A stretch of DNA of 64,000 bases, from the NCBI GenBank assembly GCA_013388745.1, contig JACAER010000006.1, positions 310,001 through 374,000 on the forward strand, written 5' to 3'. The notes beneath the pieces were generated by a model, which made no database searches, was not told the origin of the DNA, and worked only from the letters and a program-made list of their open reading frames with translations. The translations under genes were made by a program, and so were the position numbers. The first letter of the stretch is position 1. Every line of letters starts with the position of its first letter. This stretch comes from Chloroflexota bacterium. Lineage in GTDB: Bacteria; Chloroflexota; Anaerolineae; Aggregatilineales; Phototrophicaceae. Positions 56,126 through 64,000 of this stretch are shown here, piece by piece.

Positions 56126-58480
56126 ATGAGTCGCTTCTTGCGTATTCTTAATCCTATTTCGTGGCCGATCTGGCTTAAATTGACTGCCCTAGTGACCACG
56201 GTCATGGTGTTGGTCACGCTTATCCTTGTATTGGTCGCGCTCAATTTGCGTACCGTAGATAACCAAAATCTGCGCAGTTTTCTGGAAGGCGAAGCCGCTG
56301 ACCAGCGCGAGGCGATCATTGAAGCGCTGAATATCGCCCGCACGACACTCAACAATTTCGCGACCGATGCTGCGCGGCGCGATTCGCTGGTTTCGGCGCT
56401 GCGCGACAGCGGTGAAAACAGCGCTGCATTGCAAGCTCTAACGCAAACGCTGCAAGCCGCGCTGGTGGATGTCAACTACTATTCGAGCGTGCGTCTGTTG
56501 GATCTCGATGGGCTGCTGATTGCCGGCGCCGGGCGTGGTATTCCACTGCGTCTGGGCGACGATCGTCTCCAGAATGAATCGCGCTCAGAGGCATTCCAGG
56601 CCGCCGAAACCACGCGCGTGCGCAACCGCACTCAGGATTTGATCGTTTCCGAGTTGGGTGTGCCGCAAATTTATGTGGTGCAGGTCATTCTGGATGAAAA
56701 CAATCTAGCCGCCGGTTATTTGATCGCCACGATTAACAGTGCCGACGTTATTATCCCCCTGCTGCGCGGGCACGGCACTTTCGTGCCGACCTTTAGCTAC
56801 CTGATTCGCCGCAGCAGCAGCGATACCATCATCTTCGCCGCAGCCAACGAACGCCCGCGTGCCCAAGATTCTGCCCAGAGCGATCCGGTGCGCCGTGCGC
56901 TGGATGGTCTGCGTGAACGCGGCAGCGTCGAAGACTACAGCTACGAGAGCGAAATCGAAGAGATGGACGAAAATGGCAGGCTAGTCAGCCAACTGCGCAC
57001 CCGCAGCGTCATCGGCTACTACATCGACATCAGCGCCGAATCGCGGCTGGCCCTGATCGTCGAAATCCCGGCAGACAGCACCTATTTCCCCACACTCACG
57101 ACCTTGTTCACTGGTAACTACGTTTTTGTGTTGGCGATCGCCATGCCTGTGCTGGCGTTGCTGCTGGTGCTGCTCTTTAACCAGTTTTTTGTCACGCCGC
57201 TGCAAAATGTGCGTCAGGCGCTGCGTGCTATGAGCAAGGGTAATTTTAACGAGCCGGTAGAAGCCGTCGCCCGCAGCGATGAATTTGGACAGTTAGCGAT
57301 CGCTTTTGTGGAAATGCGCGAACAGGTGCAGGCGCTCATCGCCCGGCTGGAGCAGCGTATCGCCGCGCGCAGCCGCGATATTCAGGCGACGCAGGAGATC
57401 AGCCGTTTTGCCGCCACGCAGCGCGATATCCAAATCCTCATGAACCGCGTGGTGGAACTCATCGTGCAGTACTTCCCCAATATTTACCACGCGCAAATCT
57501 TCCTGCTCGACCCCGACAACCGCTATGCTGTGCTGCGTTCCAGCACGGGCGAACCGGGACGCAAGCTGCTGGAACGCGGGCACCGCTTGCAGGTTGGCAG
57601 CTTGAGCGTGATCGGACGCGTTACCGAACAGGGACAGTATATCGTCGCGCGCGATACGGCTACCAGCGACGTGCATCGTCGCAACGAATTTTTGCCGGAC
57701 ACCCGTTCAGAACTCGCCATTCCCCTGCGCATTGGTGAAAAAATCATCGGGGCGTTGGACGTGCAAAGCAAGAAACCCGACGCCTTCCCTGAGGACGAAA
57801 TCAACGTCTTGCAGACCATGGCCGACCAGATCGCGGTTGCGATCGAAAACGCGACTCTGTATCAGGAAAGTCTGCGCAGTCTGGCAGAAATCGAACGCAG
57901 CAAACGCCAGCAGACTCAACGCGACTGGGAAGAATATATGCAGATGGAGCGCGTGCGCGAGATGTCCAGCGAATACGGCACCAAGACGCCGCTGGACATC
58001 TCGGAATTACGGCGGCAGGCTATCCTGCACCAGCGCACGATGATCGGCAGACCCACCGAACGCGGCACAATCGCGATCGCTGTGCCCGTCACTTTGCGCG
58101 GGCAGGTGCTGGGGGCGGCGGAATGGGAACTGCCGCTGGCCGATTTTGGCGAAGACAAAGTGCTGCTGGCGCAAGAATTGGTCAATCGCCTTGCAGTGAG
58201 TATGGAAAATGCCCGTCTGTTCCAACAAAGCCAGTTGGCAACTGAACGCGAGCGTCTGGTCAATACGATCAGCGCCAAACTGACCTCCAAACAGGACATC
58301 AACGACATTTTGCAGACAGCGCTGCGCGAAGTGGGGCAAGCGCTGCGCGCGCCCGAAGTCAGTATTCGCATGAACTGGTCGGAAACCAAACGGCCCACAG
58401 CGCCTGCACCCGAAGATACATCGTATGTCGAAGTGCGTGCGCATCCCAACGGCGTGCCTGATAAACCCACCGAAGAATAA
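56126..58480 (+). CDS. Membrane sensor with dCache-like domain, HAMP and GAF modules, 784 aa
   Basis: TM1 at about 17-40, an outer dCache-like domain at 41-330 (RLLDLDGLLIAGAGRGIP; YVVQVILDENNLAAGYLIATI), TM2 at about 331-356, a HAMP at 357-412 (TPLQNVRQALRAMSKGN), then a GAF (about 430-585; YHAQIFLLDPD, ELAIPLRIGEKIIGALDVQS), half-GAF (about 595-705; RDWEEYMQ, VPVTLRGQVLGAAEWE) and truncated tail ending EVSIRMNWSE plus a Pro-rich extension. This is the architecture of a chemoreceptor or sensor kinase without any methyl-accepting or kinase domain. The next gene starts 18 bases after the stop. Confidence 0.83.
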   Translation: MSRFLRILNPISWPIWLKLTALVTTVMVLVTLILVLVALNLRTVDNQNLRSFLEGEAADQREAIIEALNIARTTLNNFATDAARRDSLVSALRDSGENSAALQALTQTLQAALVDVNYYSSVRLLDLDGLLIAGAGRGIPLRLGDDRLQNESRSEAFQAAETTRVRNRTQDLIVSELGVPQIYVVQVILDENNLAAGYLIATINSADVIIPLLRGHGTFVPTFSYLIRRSSSDTIIFAAANERPRAQDSAQSDPVRRALDGLRERGSVEDYSYESEIEEMDENGRLVSQLRTRSVIGYYIDISAESRLALIVEIPADSTYFPTLTTLFTGNYVFVLAIAMPVLALLLVLLFNQFFVTPLQNVRQALRAMSKGNFNEPVEAVARSDEFGQLAIAFVEMREQVQALIARLEQRIAARSRDIQATQEISRFAATQRDIQILMNRVVELIVQYFPNIYHAQIFLLDPDNRYAVLRSSTGEPGRKLLERGHRLQVGSLSVIGRVTEQGQYIVARDTATSDVHRRNEFLPDTRSELAIPLRIGEKIIGALDVQSKKPDAFPEDEINVLQTMADQIAVAIENATLYQESLRSLAEIERSKRQQTQRDWEEYMQMERVREMSSEYGTKTPLDISELRRQAILHQRTMIGRPTERGTIAIAVPVTLRGQVLGAAEWELPLADFGEDKVLLAQELVNRLAVSMENARLFQQSQLATERERLVNTISAKLTSKQDINDILQTALREVGQALRAPEVSIRMNWSETKRPTAPAPEDTSYVEVRAHPNGVPDKPTEE

Positions 58481-58498
58481 AAGAGGTAAGCTTGCGGA

Positions 58499-61400
58499 AT
58501 GGCAGTCCAAACTACTAACCCCAACCTCTTTCAAGCCAAAGTGCTGGCCTATGTGCGCCCGCGCATTATTGTGTTTTTCGCCATCTTAGGGCTGCTGCTG
58601 CTGCTGGGTGTCGAACTCAACGGTATCGAAACACTGCGGCAGGCTAACAGTGTACGCCTGCTGCAATTATCCCAACAGATCAGAGACACGCTGAACGCGC
58701 CCATTCAGGATGTGCAAGCGCTGGCCAACAGCAGCGCAGTGCGCGAATTCGCGGCGCGAAACACATTAATGAACAACCTGTCTTCCGAAGAATCGGCGGC
58801 TCTGCAAGGGCCGATGCTGCTGGCGTTCGCCGATCTGCTGGCCAACAACAGCAGTGATGGCTATCTGGCGGTGCGTTACCTGACAAGCAACGGCTTCGTC
58901 TTCGGCGAAGTCAACGCCTATCAGGACGCCTTTATCGCCACTCAAGGCGCAGACGTGTTGAGCAAATGGTCGCGCGATCTGGGATTCGAACGCGCACTGA
59001 ACGCGACGCCGGGGCAAGTTGTGGCCGGGCCGCCTTCGCTGCTCAGCGATGATAATCTGCAACCGCTGACGCCTGAGCAGTCAATTGTCCAGTTTTACGC
59101 GCCGGTTTTCGACGAACTGCGCGGAAACGAACGTCTGGGCATTGTGCAGTTGGAAGTGCGGCTGGATCGCGTTTTTAGCGCCATCCAGACCGCTACCATA
59201 CCGCGCGGCGCCCGCCTGCTGTTGATCGAAAACCGTAACCGTGCGCTGGTGGACACGGAATACGGCAGCAGCAGTTACGCGCTGCCCGCCAACGGCGCAC
59301 CCCCCGAAGCCGACTCGCCGGCCAACAACCCCGAAATCGCCGGGCGTATCAGCTCCAGCCTGGCAGATTTCCTGCGCGCTAACCCCGCCAACGTCAGCCT
59401 ATCGCTGGAAGGCGGGAATCTGGTTTCGATCCGGCGTATTGATGTGAGCGCGCTCAACATGACGTGGCGTATCGTGCTCAGCGACGACTTCGTGTCGATC
59501 ATGCCCGGCACACACATCGGCGCTCTCCTTGTATTTTTTGTCACCCTGGTCACCGGGTTCATCACCGTGCGTTTTATCGACGGTTTGCTAGATCAAGCGC
59601 TGCTGCCGCTCCAGAACGCGAACAAGGTGGCGCAGCAGATGATTTTGGTCACCGGCGCGCGCCAGCGCACAGGCGGCGCGATCGTCTCTGGCAGCGACGA
59701 CGACGAAATCGGCCAACTGCTGGAAGCTTTCCAGCGCATGTCGTCCTATGTGCGCGAGGTGTCGAACAGCACGCGCGCGCAAATGGCGCGCCGGATGCGC
59801 AATCTCGAAATCGCCGCGCGCATCAGCCGGGAGACAGCCAAAGCCCAGGACTTGCCGGCTCTGATGAACAGCAGTCTAAGCCTGATGTGTGATTATCTGG
59901 ATTTCTATCACGCGCAGGTGTTTTTGGTCGATGATGCCGGCGTTAACGTGATCTTGGCCTACAGTCACGGTGAAGTCGGGCAAAAGCTGATGGCGGTCAA
60001 ACATCATTTTGCTGTCGGGCAGCAAAGCATCGTGGGCAATGTAGCCGCCAGCGGCAAAAGCATCTTTGTCAACGATACGCAAAGCGGGGAACGCGGCCCA
60101 CACGCCTTTAACCCGCTGCTGCCGCGCACACGCGCCGAAATGGGCGTGCCGCTGCTGGTGGGCCACCGTGTTATCGGTGTGCTGGATATTCAAAGCACAC
60201 AGGTGGGCGTGTTTAATCCCGAAGATTTGCCCTCCTATGAATTGATCGCCGACCAATTGGCGATCGCCATTCACCGCGCCGACTTGCAGCGCAACCGCGC
60301 CCAAAGCCAGGCGCAGGTTGATGCGCTGACGCGCCGCCTGACGCGCGAGGCTTGGCAAGAAGCCGAAAAGAAAATCATGCTCGGTGATTATTTTCGCTAT
60401 GACCTGATGGAGGTGCGCGACACGCCGCTGCTCAAAGACAACAACGACACCACGACTGATGTGCGTATGAACGCCGAAATCGCTATTCGTGGGCAGACAA
60501 TCGGTAAACTGGAAGTGGCAGTGCCGGAAGGCCAAACCTTCACCGAAGGCGATAAAGTCGTTCTTAACGCTGTGGCCGAACGTGTGGCGCTGGCGATCGA
60601 AAACGCGCGTTTGTTCCAGGAAACGCAAAGCACGCTGCTGCAAACCTCCACCCTGTACCAGATGGGGCGGCGGCTGAACGAAGCCAACACGCTCGAAGCC
60701 ATTCTGGACGCGGTGATCGAAACCATCGTGCCGGATGCTGTCGGCGGCCAAATCTGGATGTTCGACAGCGCCGATAGTTATAAAGCCGACAGTGGGCAGT
60801 GGTTGGAAATCATAACCGATTACCCCACGCACCCGCGTGAGTTGGGCGACGAAAACCTGACCGGGCTGCGGTTGCGTGCCGATGACCATCTGCTGCTGCG
60901 CGAGATTCAAAATCAGCGCGTGACGGTGGTCGCAGATACCCTGACCGATCAGCGTCTGGACGAGGCGCTGCGCGGCATTTTCCATCGCATGGAAGCGCGT
61001 TCGGTCATCCTGATGCCCCTCACCAAACGCGGCGAGTGGAGCGGGATGCTCACGTTTGGCTTTTTGCAGCCGCGCCGTTTCCTCGAACAGGATATCCGCA
61101 CTTTTGCCAGCATCGCCGACCAGGCAGGCACGGCGATTGATAACCGTATCCTGAACCAGGAAACCGAAGAAGCGCTGGAACGCAACGAAGACCTGTACGC
61201 CGCCAGCCGCATCATCAACACGGCGCAAAATCTGCCGGAACTGGTGTATGCGGCGGTGCGCACCAGCGGCGACCCGAACTATGACTTCGCGCTGGTGGTG
61301 CTGGAAGGCGAACCCGACAGCAGCGGTTGGCCGACGCGCGCGCGCATTCTGGCGGAAGCCCGCGTCGGCAAAGTACAGTCGGTCAATCTGCCGCATACCA

Positions 61401-64000
61401 TCTTTATCGCCGAAAATTCGCCGCTGCGTGACCGCGAGCCAATGATAGTGATCGACTACGACCCGGAATCGCTCGATGTCCCGCCGGCAGTGCAGTTTTT
61501 GCGCGATCGCGGCCAACGCTTTATGACGGTCTTCCCGCTCTTCAGCGGCAACCAACCCATCGCGCTGTTTTACGTGATGAGCCGCGAAGAACGCGAACTC
61601 ACGCAAAACGAATATGAAGTGTACCGCGCGCTCACCGGCCAGATGAGCACGGTGCTGTGGAATCGCCGTTTGTTGAATCAGACGGCGGAAGCGCTGGACC
61701 AGACGCAGCGTTTGTACGAAGCGACGCGCGCTATCACCCGCGCGCAGGAATTCGAGCAGGTGTACAGCGCTGCCGCCGATAACCTTGGTAATCCGCTGGT
61801 GAGCGGTGACGTAGGCGGCGGCACCGCCGTCATTTCGACGCATGTCAGTCATATTGTCATCTTACTGGCCGAGCCACAGCCTTCGCCAGACGCGCCTTAT
61901 CTGCGGCGGGTGTATGTCTGGGGACGCAGCCCCGGCGAACAGGCCATGATTACGGTTAACACGCGCATCGAGCATGAGCAGGCGCCGCTGGGCCGCATGA
62001 CCACGATGTCCAAAGGTGCGGCTTATTACGCCGACCTCAGTCGTGATCCCTCTGCGCGGCGCTGGCTGCGCGCCGCGCTTGATAATTATGAGCCATCCAG
62101 CGCTCTGATTGTGCCGCTGCAATCGCGGCAGAAGTGGCTGGGCGCGTTAATTTGTGTAAGCGATCAGGCTCATTCGTTTGACGAGCAGTATAAGCGTTTC
62201 GCGCAGGCGGTAGGCGACCAGGTTGCTATCGCTGTCGAAAACAAGCTGCTGTTCGAAGAAGCGCAGATGGAAGCCCGCCGCGCGCAAGTTGAAGCGCAGC
62301 GCGCGCTGGCGCTGGCAGAGGTCGGCCAGTTGGCGACACGTATCGGCAGCGAGTTCGAACGCAATATCAGCGACGTGGTCGCGCGTGTCAGCGAACAGGC
62401 CGGCTATGACCGCTGGCTGCTGATGCTGGAAGGTGAAGATGGGCTGCTGCATCGCCTGACATGGCGTGTGCCGGGCTCTAAAAAAGGCACGCCCACGGGC
62501 TTTCCCGAAACACTCGATATCCACTCCAGCGAACATTCACTGGTGGACGCCGTGCGTCTGGAGCGCTCCGTTGTCGTCAATGACCCACTGCGTTACGCGG
62601 CCTTCCAGCACTATGATAGGCAGGGTATCCAGGCGCATATCGGTAAGCACATCGCGCAGCCGATTATCGCCAGCGGCGCGCCGATCGGCGCGCTGCTTAT
62701 TGGCCGCGCTATTTATTCGCCCGACATGGACGAACGCGATGAGCAGTTTGTCAACACCCTGGCGGCACAGATCACTATCGCGGTCGAGAACCGCAACCTG
62801 TTCCGCGCGGTCGAAGGCGAGCGCCAGCAGTTGCGCGCGATCCTGCAAACCATGCCTGCCGGCGTGCTGGTGCTGGATCCCAAGACGTATAAGCCGGTGA
62901 TGTTCAATGACCGGGTGGAAGCGCTGTTAGGCCGTCCGATCAATGTCCATGAGTCCTTTACCGCCCTGGAATATGACCTGTTCCGCACGGGCACGGAACT
63001 GCACTATCCCAACGAAGAACTGCCGATTTATCAGGCGATGGCGCAGGACAGCCAGATTAACGCTGACGATGTGGCGGTGATCCGCGACGACAGCAAGACC
63101 GACCTGCTGATGAACGCCGCGCCGATCCGCGACGCCCAGGGCGAACTGCTGGGCATTGTCGCCGCCTTCCAGGACATCAGCGCGCTGCGCGGGCTGGAAA
63201 ATACCTTGCAGGAAAACCTGCGCGAAACGGTCTCGCTCTACGAAACCACGCGCGCGCTTTCTGAAGCGGGCGGGTTGGAAGATGTGTTGAATGTTGTCCT
63301 GGAACAGATGTCGCTGCAAGCTTCCGACGACGCCTATATCGTGCTGATGGAAGACGACCTCGATACACTGACGATGGCACGCTACATGGTACAGCCGATC
63401 GAGCAGCTTTATCTACTCGAAAGCGCGCTGGATGCCCGCGAAACCGTGTGTATCGACAATGTGCAGACCGATGCGCGTTTAAGCGACGAAGCGCGCGTCA
63501 TGCTGCGCAGCATGGGACTGAACGCGCTGGCAACCACCCCGCTGCGCACCAGCCTGCGCGCTGAAGTGCCGCTGGGTTGGCTGATTATCGCTTACCATGA
63601 TGCGCGCACGATTTCTGACGACGTGCAGCGCAGCCTCGAATCGCTGCGTGACCAGGCCTCGACAGCAGTCGATAACCGCTACTTGATCGAGCAAACACGT
63701 AACACGCTGGACGAAACCACCGTGCTGTACCGTGCCACGCGCGCCCTGGCCGTGAAAGAAGTGACCACCGCGCAGGATATTCTCGACATCGTGATCGAAA
63801 ACCTGTTAGCCGACCATATCGATCAGGTGTTTGTTGCCATGCTGGAAGGCGCGGATAATTGGGACGCATCCAACGCGCGTGTAGAAATCATGGCGAGCTG
63901 GCAGGCCAGCAGCAGCGGCGTTGACCTGACGGGTATCAGCCTGAGCGCTGGCGAATTCCCGGCGTGGTCGCTGCTGGGCAGCAGCAGCATCTGCACGATT
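58499..64000 (+). CDS. Giant membrane GAF/PAS sensor protein (runs off the window)
   Basis: From ATG 58499 the frame stays open for 1834 codons to the right edge, so the C-terminus is missing. TM1 about 24-42, outer dCache-like domain about 45-335, TM2 about 338-360, HAMP about 362-415 with inserted residues, then GAF (about 440-600; FYHAQVFLVDD), half-GAF (610-700; REAWQEAEKK), further GAF modules (about 715-880, 895-1060, 1060-1245, 1255-1440), a PAS domain (about 1450-1570; AGVLVLDP...MFNDRVEALLG, VAAFQDISALRG), and two more GAF modules, the last cut. If a histidine kinase exists in this cluster, it would most likely be in the missing part. Probable operon with 56126-58480. Confidence 0.82.
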   Translation, partial: MAVQTTNPNLFQAKVLAYVRPRIIVFFAILGLLLLLGVELNGIETLRQANSVRLLQLSQQIRDTLNAPIQDVQALANSSAVREFAARNTLMNNLSSEESAALQGPMLLAFADLLANNSSDGYLAVRYLTSNGFVFGEVNAYQDAFIATQGADVLSKWSRDLGFERALNATPGQVVAGPPSLLSDDNLQPLTPEQSIVQFYAPVFDELRGNERLGIVQLEVRLDRVFSAIQTATIPRGARLLLIENRNRALVDTEYGSSSYALPANGAPPEADSPANNPEIAGRISSSLADFLRANPANVSLSLEGGNLVSIRRIDVSALNMTWRIVLSDDFVSIMPGTHIGALLVFFVTLVTGFITVRFIDGLLDQALLPLQNANKVAQQMILVTGARQRTGGAIVSGSDDDEIGQLLEAFQRMSSYVREVSNSTRAQMARRMRNLEIAARISRETAKAQDLPALMNSSLSLMCDYLDFYHAQVFLVDDAGVNVILAYSHGEVGQKLMAVKHHFAVGQQSIVGNVAASGKSIFVNDTQSGERGPHAFNPLLPRTRAEMGVPLLVGHRVIGVLDIQSTQVGVFNPEDLPSYELIADQLAIAIHRADLQRNRAQSQAQVDALTRRLTREAWQEAEKKIMLGDYFRYDLMEVRDTPLLKDNNDTTTDVRMNAEIAIRGQTIGKLEVAVPEGQTFTEGDKVVLNAVAERVALAIENARLFQETQSTLLQTSTLYQMGRRLNEANTLEAILDAVIETIVPDAVGGQIWMFDSADSYKADSGQWLEIITDYPTHPRELGDENLTGLRLRADDHLLLREIQNQRVTVVADTLTDQRLDEALRGIFHRMEARSVILMPLTKRGEWSGMLTFGFLQPRRFLEQDIRTFASIADQAGTAIDNRILNQETEEALERNEDLYAASRIINTAQNLPELVYAAVRTSGDPNYDFALVVLEGEPDSSGWPTRARILAEARVGKVQSVNLPHTIFIAENSPLRDREPMIVIDYDPESLDVPPAVQFLRDRGQRFMTVFPLFSGNQPIALFYVMSREERELTQNEYEVYRALTGQMSTVLWNRRLLNQTAEALDQTQRLYEATRAITRAQEFEQVYSAAADNLGNPLVSGDVGGGTAVISTHVSHIVILLAEPQPSPDAPYLRRVYVWGRSPGEQAMITVNTRIEHEQAPLGRMTTMSKGAAYYADLSRDPSARRWLRAALDNYEPSSALIVPLQSRQKWLGALICVSDQAHSFDEQYKRFAQAVGDQVAIAVENKLLFEEAQMEARRAQVEAQRALALAEVGQLATRIGSEFERNISDVVARVSEQAGYDRWLLMLEGEDGLLHRLTWRVPGSKKGTPTGFPETLDIHSSEHSLVDAVRLERSVVVNDPLRYAAFQHYDRQGIQAHIGKHIAQPIIASGAPIGALLIGRAIYSPDMDERDEQFVNTLAAQITIAVENRNLFRAVEGERQQLRAILQTMPAGVLVLDPKTYKPVMFNDRVEALLGRPINVHESFTALEYDLFRTGTELHYPNEELPIYQAMAQDSQINADDVAVIRDDSKTDLLMNAAPIRDAQGELLGIVAAFQDISALRGLENTLQENLRETVSLYETTRALSEAGGLEDVLNVVLEQMSLQASDDAYIVLMEDDLDTLTMARYMVQPIEQLYLLESALDARETVCIDNVQTDARLSDEARVMLRSMGLNALATTPLRTSLRAEVPLGWLIIAYHDARTISDDVQRSLESLRDQASTAVDNRYLIEQTRNTLDETTVLYRATRALAVKEVTTAQDILDIVIENLLADHIDQVFVAMLEGADNWDASNARVEIMASWQASSSGVDLTGISLSAGEFPAWSLLGSSSICTI

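Noticed and set aside
59876-61852. Long minus-strand open frame (658 codons) opposite the giant GAF protein
   Set aside because: It lies antisense to a frame with clear GAF and half-GAF motifs; high GC produces such mirror frames. Its translation is low-complexity (many His, Gln, Arg) and has no ribosome site or family pattern.
1-64000. CRISPR arrays, tRNA or rRNA genes, insertion sequences
   Set aside because: None seen on reading through both strands; no regularly spaced repeats, no tRNA-like cloverleaf with a CCA end, no transposase.

Overview
The window is a GC-rich chromosomal segment, most probably from a mesophilic member of the Chloroflexota (Anaerolineae or a close relative). This is an inference from gene content: GAF-domain mega-proteins in tandem, Ser/Thr kinases fused to TolB-like propellers or 2TM domains, a SpoVS-family protein without other sporulation genes, KptA, a MurA with Asp in place of the catalytic Cys, and many small threonine/proline-rich lipoproteins. 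No rRNA, tRNA, CRISPR array or insertion sequence was seen.

1-11.6 kb: the 5' end of moaA (minus), a large GT-C-like membrane protein, a CPBP protease, an aldo/keto reductase behind a perfect 16-bp palindrome, a minus-strand glycosylation group (methyltransferase, polyprenyl-phosphate-sugar GT2, second GT-C-like protein), a flavin monooxygenase, a membrane-anchored FHA-TIR protein preceded by a 40-residue membrane peptide, and a HEAT protein. The GT2 may supply lipid-linked sugar to the two GT-C-like proteins.

11.7-22.2 kb: a secreted nuclease; a CNNM/CorC - cytidine deaminase - recO - unknown (913 aa) operon behind a structured leader; an RfbC-type epimerase; dnaA; a 673-bp AT-rich gap with clustered TTGGGWTA repeats (candidate oriC); then SpoVS - PHP phosphoesterase - SdrD-B-like lipoprotein. 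Sampled base counts show + strand C>G left of about 27 kb and G>C to the right, as expected if a replication origin lies inside the window.

22.5-44.4 kb: mostly housekeeping genes: DUF427, alpha/beta hydrolase, a GNAT gene remnant, DUF2179/DUF5698 membrane protein, YeiH-type exporter, SAM hydrolase - MurA - KptA, MGDG-synthase-like glycosyltransferase, M50 protease - HD hydrolase, prephenate-dehydrogenase-like protein, a zinc-ribbon/TIR protein divergent from a Ser/Thr kinase with an extracellular propeller, a GntR-type regulator, galE - sixA - Nudix, two lipoproteins, a second Ser/Thr kinase with a duplicated 2TM domain, and a cyclophilin.

44.5-64 kb: a sensory island. Two single-domain response regulators are followed by five consecutive same-strand GAF proteins (1781, 573, 550, 572 and 784 aa) without a recognisable kinase or cyclase, and a sixth GAF/PAS protein (at least 1834 codons) that runs off the right edge. 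Four of the five complete proteins end in the same truncated GAF-start module, and the 572-residue protein carries a more divergent version. The likely model is a GAF-based sensor array whose output is supplied in trans, or by the part of the last protein beyond the window.
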